From Melanocharis versteri (Eukaryota; Chordata; Aves; Passeriformes; Melanocharitidae), in contig VZTG01004270.1 of assembly GCA_013397845.1 (NCBI GenBank), forward strand, positions 168,742 through 232,741: a stretch of DNA of 64,000 nt, read 5' to 3'. The position numbers were made by a program, and so were the translations under genes. Positions within the stretch are counted from its first letter, which is position 1; each line of letters opens with the position of its first letter. Of this stretch, positions 62,021-64,000 are shown one piece after another. A model generated the notes under the pieces. The model was not told the origin of the DNA and did no database searches. It saw only the letters and a list, made by a program, of their open reading frames with translations.

Positions 62021-64000
62021 GCAGCTTGGGACCAAATAGACATTACACTATCTTTAATTGATACATTGAATTAAACAATGCTAAGGTTAAATAAATATTG
62101 ACCACTTAGCAAAAGAACCATTGATTTTTATGGTGTACAACATTTACATCATATACTGCTCTAGTCTACAGATTTAGGCTGCAAGGCTGTCAGGTCTGGC
62201 ACAAATATTCTGCAGGACAGCTTGTGCTGCTGCTCAGCCCCTTTCTAGAATTACTGAGGTAAATGTTTAGCCATTTCCCCTGGTTTTTGTTTCCAAGGAT
62301 TGTTTCTCTTTGAAGAGTTCAATTCTGCCAAATCTTTCCTCTCTGGTATCAGCTGCACTAGTGAACAGGTGCCATGTTTTGCACAGGTAGACAGAGTTTT
62401 GCAGTGAATTCTTTGAGTATGGACTGGTTGCATGGCTGGGGCACTGGCCAGATCTATTCTTCAAACATCTGCCTCGTCCTTTTGTGGGCAATGAAAGACA
62501 GGCAGATGCTGAGCTTCTGTCAAGTGACAGATGTGTTTTCTGCATTGCAGGGGACTCTGCAATGGCAACTGCATCCCTCAGAATAAATCACCCCGTGCTG
62601 TAAACTGGAAACACTGACACTGCTGGGCATTCTCAAAGGGGTGACCTTTGCAAACACTCCCTGTAGCTGCTTCTTTTGAAGCTGACATGTTAATGCTCAC
62701 TCTATTAACATTTATTTAATTACTTAAATGTGCTATATCTTTATGATATGATATCTACCTGCCCTGGAAACAAACTGAGACAACAAAATAATTTGCTTCC
62801 AGAGCAAGGATTTACACCTCTGCGTCTGTTACAGCTGCAGAGCAAAGTCTTATTTTTTGCTAAATAGCTATTTTGTAGTCCTTTCCTAGGAGATCTGCCC
62901 CTGATTGTGAAACTTATACAAAATACTAATCACTGGCATTCAGTTTCTCCCAGAAAGGGAAAGCGTGAGGTCTCTTCCTGGCAAAGCAAAGATTTCATTA
63001 AAGCAAAATCTATGTGCTTAGTAATGCCAGCTTTGGTTACATATAGCTTCCTGTGTCTGCAAGAATTGCCAAAACACCAGTTAATAGGTTATTATTTCAA
63101 TTAGTCCATGATTACTGCTGCTAATCTCTAACTCCTCATTGTTGTGGCTCCCTTTGACTTCAGTTATTAGGAAGCATTTGGATTTTATTACAATTGACAG
63201 GAACTCCAGTCTTCTCCATAGATAAAACACTGCCTGTTGCAAAAGAAATCCAGAAGTAATGAAAAGAGCTTTTAAACTTTGGGGTTGGGGGTTTTTAGGG
63301 ATTTTTAAAATTACATCATAAACACAATGTAGAATTCAATTCAACTGGAAAACTATAGGGTTCGAGGAGGAGAAGCTAGATTTCTTAGAGAAAAATCAAA
63401 ATATCTTTAATTAGTTTTCAGTTATAAACAAATCTAGCTTGGTAAAATGAAAAAAATTAACGCAAGATAAAGGAATTATTGATGACAGCAGGGTAGGCAG
63501 ATAGGTAAAGCACCTCTGTACCCTGTTGCACAGCTCCTAGCATGGAGATCTGGGCACTGCAACAGTGTGACCTCGGAAATTTCAGTGTTCAGTTCTGATG
63601 AGAACATGGCAGAGCTTGTGCTTGTCAGAACCTAAATTGTTAACAAGCTGCAGACTGTATGGAGGGCAGCTGTAGGGATGTGGATGGTGATCAAGGCATT
63701 TTATGTCCAATCGCATGGTTCAATTTGCAAATGGGAATAAACCTTCAAAAGCAACAAATAATACGAAAAAACATTTTGCAGACAGGTATTTGCCCATTTT
63801 CCATGTCCAGCGTTTACACGGACTCAGTTTCAATTGTTGTTGTCGTTCTTTAACACAGTGTTGGTAGCTTTAATTGCTGTTCAATCGAAGCTCTCCAGGT
63901 CTCTGTCCAAGTTGGTGGAAGGGTCAGGGTGGATTTGCCTCCCGGTGAGGAAGGAGCTGACCTGCATGCAGAGCCAAAAGGTTGGGCTGTAAGAGATTGG
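62021..64000. other. Non-coding DNA, nothing recognised
   Basis: AT-rich unique sequence with a G/T-rich patch at 63281-63300. No gene, RNA or named repeat was recognised up to the window end. Confidence 0.6.

Overview
This 64 kb window is vertebrate nuclear DNA, most likely from a bird and probably a songbird (order Passeriformes). It is AT-rich and has no compact gene structure. Its recognisable repeats are avian: fragments of CR1 LINEs with the typical 3' end, solo LTRs of at least three endogenous-retrovirus families, and a SINE made of a tRNA-Ile head and a CR1-like tail. The organism call is an inference from repeat content, since no species-diagnostic gene is present.

I found no protein-coding exon I can defend, and no rRNA, functional tRNA, CRISPR array, operon or bacterial feature. 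The longest open frames (about 100-150 codons) are chance frames, read through repeats, or span runs of N. The window reads as a gene desert or a very large intron.

Layout: 1-21.6 kb is mostly unique non-coding DNA with an ancient LINE relic (about 2.0-2.2 kb), a CR1 relic (about 13.0 kb) and two stretches that look like regulatory elements (about 2.8-3.3 and 7.3-7.7 kb). At 21.6-22.1 kb a CR1 relic is split by an ERVK-like solo LTR with a 6-bp target duplication. From 26.8 to 47.2 kb lies a repeat-rich block. It holds an old LINE relic, three same-strand solo LTRs of one family (27.4, 35.0 and 46.7 kb), the first of them broken by a second LTR and a 740-N gap, two longer CR1 fragments (36.0 and 44.6 kb), an 814-bp solo LTR with a 68-N gap (38.4 kb) and the SINE (40.4 kb). 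From 43.5 to 62 kb several stretches resemble conserved non-coding elements, with motifs for homeodomain, POU, SOX, RUNX and nuclear-receptor factors. They are interrupted at 53.2-54.0 kb by an unusual LTR fragment lying between about 125-bp direct repeats. A run of 46 A lies at 61.3 kb.

No genes work together here. The likely biology is a distal regulatory landscape colonised by retroelements. The conserved-element calls rest on sequence texture and short motifs only and need a genome alignment. I did not find a convincing new biological system; the most unusual structures are the long direct repeats around the 53.4 kb LTR fragment and the LTR-in-LTR nest at 27.4 kb.
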